NCBI GenBank assembly: GCA_963759375.1
Contig: CAVWYY010000004.1
Span: forward strand, 62,001-126,000
DNA: 64,000 nucleotides
DNA from: DASSUW01 sp963759375
GTDB taxonomy: Bacteria; Actinomycetota; Thermoleophilia; Solirubrobacterales; Solirubrobacteraceae
Direction: 5' to 3'
Every line of letters begins with the position of its first letter. Position 1 is the stretch's first letter. A program made the position numbers and the translations under genes. The notes under the pieces were generated by a model. It made no database searches and had not been told where the DNA came from. It worked only from the letters and a program-made list of their open reading frames with translations. Positions 61,795 through 64,000 of this stretch are shown here, piece after piece.

Positions 61795-62977
61795 ACGACT
61801 TCATCGCCGACCTCGAGACCGAGCTGGTCGCCGCCGCGCACCGCCGCGCCGCCGGGCGGCGGCGCGTCCCGCGCCCACGGCTGACGACCGTCGCCGCCGC
61901 GGCCGCCGTCGTGCTCGTCGCCCTCGCCGCCTTCGCCGCCGTGCGCGGCATCGACTCCTCCGGGACGGGCGACGAGCGGCCCGCGACCCCGCCGCCGTCG
62001 TCCGGTCCCGGCGTCACGCTCACGCTCCCGGCCGCGGTCGAGGCCGTCGGTGCGGATCGCTGCGCGCAAGCGATGGGCGGATACGCCCCGAGCGGCGTGC
62101 GGCTGAGCGTGTTCGACCGCGCGCAGACGGCGCGCGACCAGCTTGGCGGCGACCTGTCGTGGCTGCCCGCGTCGATGTACGCGCCGGGCACAGCCCGCCA
62201 GGTCGGTCCCGGGCTCCATCTCGTGCTCGCCGGCGTCACCGAGCAGCCGTGCGCCGACAAGCAGGTCTTCCAGGCGGGTGCGTGCGTGGTCGTCGGTCGG
62301 CAGGCGGGCGCTGCTTCACGGGCGCCCAGATCGCGAGCGGCGCGGCCGTCACGGCGTTCCGCGGGACGGCCTACGGGATCGTCCCGGACGGCATCGCGTC
62401 GGTCGACCTGAGCTGGGACGGCGGCGGCGCCAGTGGCACGGTGCGGGACAACGCGTACGCGATCGAGGGCGTCCCGGCCGGCAAGCGAGTGCACGTCGAG
62501 CCGTCCGGCGAGGCCGCGGGATGCACGCCGTCGGCGGCCGCGTACGACGCCGCGCCGGCGTTGCGGCTGCCGGCCGAGGGCACGCCGCCGCGCACGCTCG
62601 ACGCGGCGATGCAACAGCTCGGGTCGCGCGGCGACTGGCTCGCCCACGCGCGCCACTTCACGACCCGCTCGGGCCTCGAGATCTGGGTCGCGCCCGACAT
62701 GCCGTGCGACCGCGCCGACCAGCGGGCCGAGCAGGTGTGCCTCCTGGTGGTGGCCGCTGACCGGCCGGGTCCGGTGTGCGAGACGCCGGCTGAGATCGCA
62801 CAGCAAGGCGGCTTGGTCGAATCCGGGCGCATCGTCGCCGGGTTCGCCCCCGCCGGCAAGCGGACGGCCGAGATCCGCACCGTCGGGAGCAACGACGTGG
62901 AGCTGGTCGCCATCGAGCACGGCGTGTTCGCCACAGACGACATCAAGGGAACGGTCGCGGACGTCCGTATGCGATAG
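61791..62977 (+). pseudogene. Membrane-anchored protein following the ECF sigma gene, single-base frameshift near 62310
   Basis: The first frame has a cytoplasmic N-terminus (NDFIADLETELVAAAHRRA) and a helix (TTVAAAAAVVLVALAAFAAV). An exported domain with several Cys follows, up to ACVVVGRQAG. The frame is then lost; CFTGAQIASGAAVTAFRGTAYGIVPDG continues in another frame to the TAG at 62975-62977. One missing base near 62310 accounts for it. It lacks a clear HxxxCxxC zinc anti-sigma motif, so anti-sigma function is inferred only from position. Both halves look intact otherwise. Confidence 0.72.
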
Positions 62978-62988
62978 CATACGGACGT
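62961..62988. promoter_or_regulatory. 12-bp perfect inverted repeat at the methyltransferase start
   Basis: ACGTCCGTATGC and GCATACGGACGT flank GATA. The repeat contains the TAG stop (62975-62977) of the preceding gene and ends at the base before ATG 62989. It could be a terminator of the sigma operon, an operator, or an RNA hairpin hiding the methyltransferase start. Confidence 0.5.
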
Positions 62989-63741
62989 ATGCCGCCCCGT
63001 GACTGGAACGCCGACTCATACGAGCGGGTGTCGGCGCCGCTCGAGGCGATGGGCCGTGACGTGCTCGACCGCCTCGAGCTGCACGGCGACGAGCGGGTGC
63101 TCGACGCCGGCTGCGGCACCGGGCGCGTGACCGCCGCGCTGGTCGAGCGCCTCCCGCACGGCGAGGTCGTCGCGGTGGATGGCTCGCCGGCGATGGTCGA
63201 GCAGGCGCGCGAGCGGCTCGGCGACAGCGCCGACGTGCGCGTAGCGGACCTGCTGGAGCTGACGCTCGACCCGCCGGCCGACGCGGTCCTCTCGACGGCG
63301 ACCTTCCACTGGATCAAGGACCACGACCGGTTGTTCGAGCGCCTGCTCGGCGCCCTCCGGCCCGGCGGCCGGCTGGTCGCCCAGTGCGGCGGCGCCGGCA
63401 ACGTCGCGGCGCTCGACGCGGCGGCGAAGCGGATCGGGGCGCAAGAGCCTTACGCGAGCGCGCTCGGCGACTGGGAGGGACCGTGGAACTTCGCCTCGCC
63501 CGCGGAGACCGAGGAGCGGCTGCGGCGGCTCGGCTGGGTCGACGTCTGGACCTGGTCGTTCCCCGTCCGGGTCGAGCCCGACGACCCGCACGAGTATCTC
63601 GGCACGGTGGCGCTCGGGTCGCACATCGACCGGCTCGATCCGGACCTCCGCGACCCCTTCGTGGAGGCCGTCCTGGCGGAGCTCCCGGAGCCCGTCGTCG
63701 AGTACGTACGCCTCAACATCCTGGCTCGCCGGCCTTCATAG
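62989..63741 (+). CDS. Class I SAM-dependent methyltransferase
   Basis: This 250-residue protein has SAM motif I VLDAGCGTGRVTAAL, the acidic strand VAVDGSPAMVEQARERL, motif II DAVLSTATFHWIKDHDRLF and post-II RPGGRLVAQCGG. The layout resembles trans-aconitate 2-methyltransferase (HWI motif) and small-molecule methyltransferases of actinobacteria. The substrate is unknown. ATG 62989 follows the inverted repeat directly. Confidence 0.9.
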   Translation: MPPRDWNADSYERVSAPLEAMGRDVLDRLELHGDERVLDAGCGTGRVTAALVERLPHGEVVAVDGSPAMVEQARERLGDSADVRVADLLELTLDPPADAVLSTATFHWIKDHDRLFERLLGALRPGGRLVAQCGGAGNVAALDAAAKRIGAQEPYASALGDWEGPWNFASPAETEERLRRLGWVDVWTWSFPVRVEPDDPHEYLGTVALGSHIDRLDPDLRDPFVEAVLAELPEPVVEYVRLNILARRPS

Positions 63742-63753
63742 ACTCAGAGGGCT

Positions 63754-64000
63754 TTGGCCCTCAGGACGTTCCTCAGCCACATCGACCACGACCCGGCGGC
63801 GGCGAAGCTCGCCGACGAGGGCGGGTCGGCGTTCGTCAGCCAGTCGCTGCGCCCGTTCGTGATCGCCGCGCTGGCCGACCGCGACGTGCGCCGCCCGACG
63901 GTCGTCGTGGCCGGCGACGACCGCGCGGCGCGCGACCTCGCGCAGGACCTGCGGGCCTGGCTGCGCCCGCGGCCGGTCCGCTACTACCCGAGCCGCGGTG
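63754..64000 (+). CDS. mfd: Transcription-repair coupling factor Mfd, N-terminus (truncated by window end)
   Basis: The final 82 codons read LRTFLSHIDHDPAAAKLADEG, FVSQSLRPFVIAALAD, PTVVVAGDDRAARDLAQDL and WLRPRPVRYYPSRG, the UvrB-homology start of Mfd (the last segment is a typical FYPSRE/G block). Mfd removes stalled RNA polymerase and recruits UvrA. The start is likely TTG 63754-63756; TAGACT 15 bases upstream resembles a -10 box. The bL25-pth-mfd order is conserved in many bacteria, here interrupted by the sigma unit. Confidence 0.82.
   Translation, partial: MALRTFLSHIDHDPAAAKLADEGGSAFVSQSLRPFVIAALADRDVRRPTVVVAGDDRAARDLAQDLRAWLRPRPVRYYPSRG

Overview
This window is very GC-rich bacterial chromosome (visibly around 70% G+C) packed with genes, with frequent GTG starts and 4-bp stop/start overlaps. 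Gene content (fused DedA-PAP2 protein, PucR and MocR regulators, LCP cell-wall ligase, dimeric glycyl-tRNA synthetase, DrrAB-type exporters, DUF4235 and DUF1775 proteins, bL25-Pth-Mfd neighbourhood) suggests an actinobacterium, most likely of the Solirubrobacterales/Thermoleophilia. That placement is inference from content and style; no rRNA is present. There is no phage, insertion sequence, CRISPR array or plasmid function here: it is core chromosome.

Layout. 1-4442 (minus): an anchored phospholipase-D-like protein (running off the left edge) and a succinate dehydrogenase operon of the kind that uses a cysteine-rich CCG protein instead of membrane cytochrome subunits. 4482-9561: receiver protein, lipid II flippase MurJ, amidohydrolase, site-2 protease with CBS domains, malate dehydrogenase. 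9550-13216 (minus): AT-hook/winged-helix protein, enoyl-CoA hydratase, copper-type DUF1775 protein and small enzymes. 13403-18902 (plus): Cys-rich small protein, metallo-beta-lactamase, EAL protein, then a regulator-hsp20-lon proteostasis operon. 18956-27769: two-gene drug exporter, TetR regulator, two secreted cupredoxins, a di-iron/SCP2 fusion, glycyl-tRNA synthetase, FmdB. 27839-35236: EamA transporter, two acyl-CoA dehydrogenases, CHRD protein, LCP protein, ROK kinase, RsmI and an M23-like protein. 35214-35803: a non-coding repeat array. 35781-46200: hydrolase/HxlR pair, then metG-tatD-rsmA-ispE-dedA-small protein coupled head to tail, PucR, an Eis-type acetyltransferase and an MTAP-like gene. 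46197-55761: S55 peptidase, DUF1835, tRNA-Gln, glmU, prs, MocR/MFS pair. 55884-64000: NarL-type two-component system with a divergent ABC exporter, bL25, Pth, ECF sigma factor with a membrane partner, methyltransferase and the start of mfd.

The most unusual feature is a family of three non-coding elements (15549-15698, 35214-35803, 55764-55885) bounded by the same roughly 28-bp inverted repeat. They sit at the 3' ends of genes. The second contains about nine 60-bp units of alternating CGTCGCAC and GTGCGACG motifs. In two cases the arm itself supplies the last codons and stop codon of the flanking gene. Other points are two genes that appear to start at CTG inside a CTGA overlap, five genes (including essential glmU) broken by single-base shifts that look like sequence errors, and eight convergent gene pairs with overlapping 3' ends.
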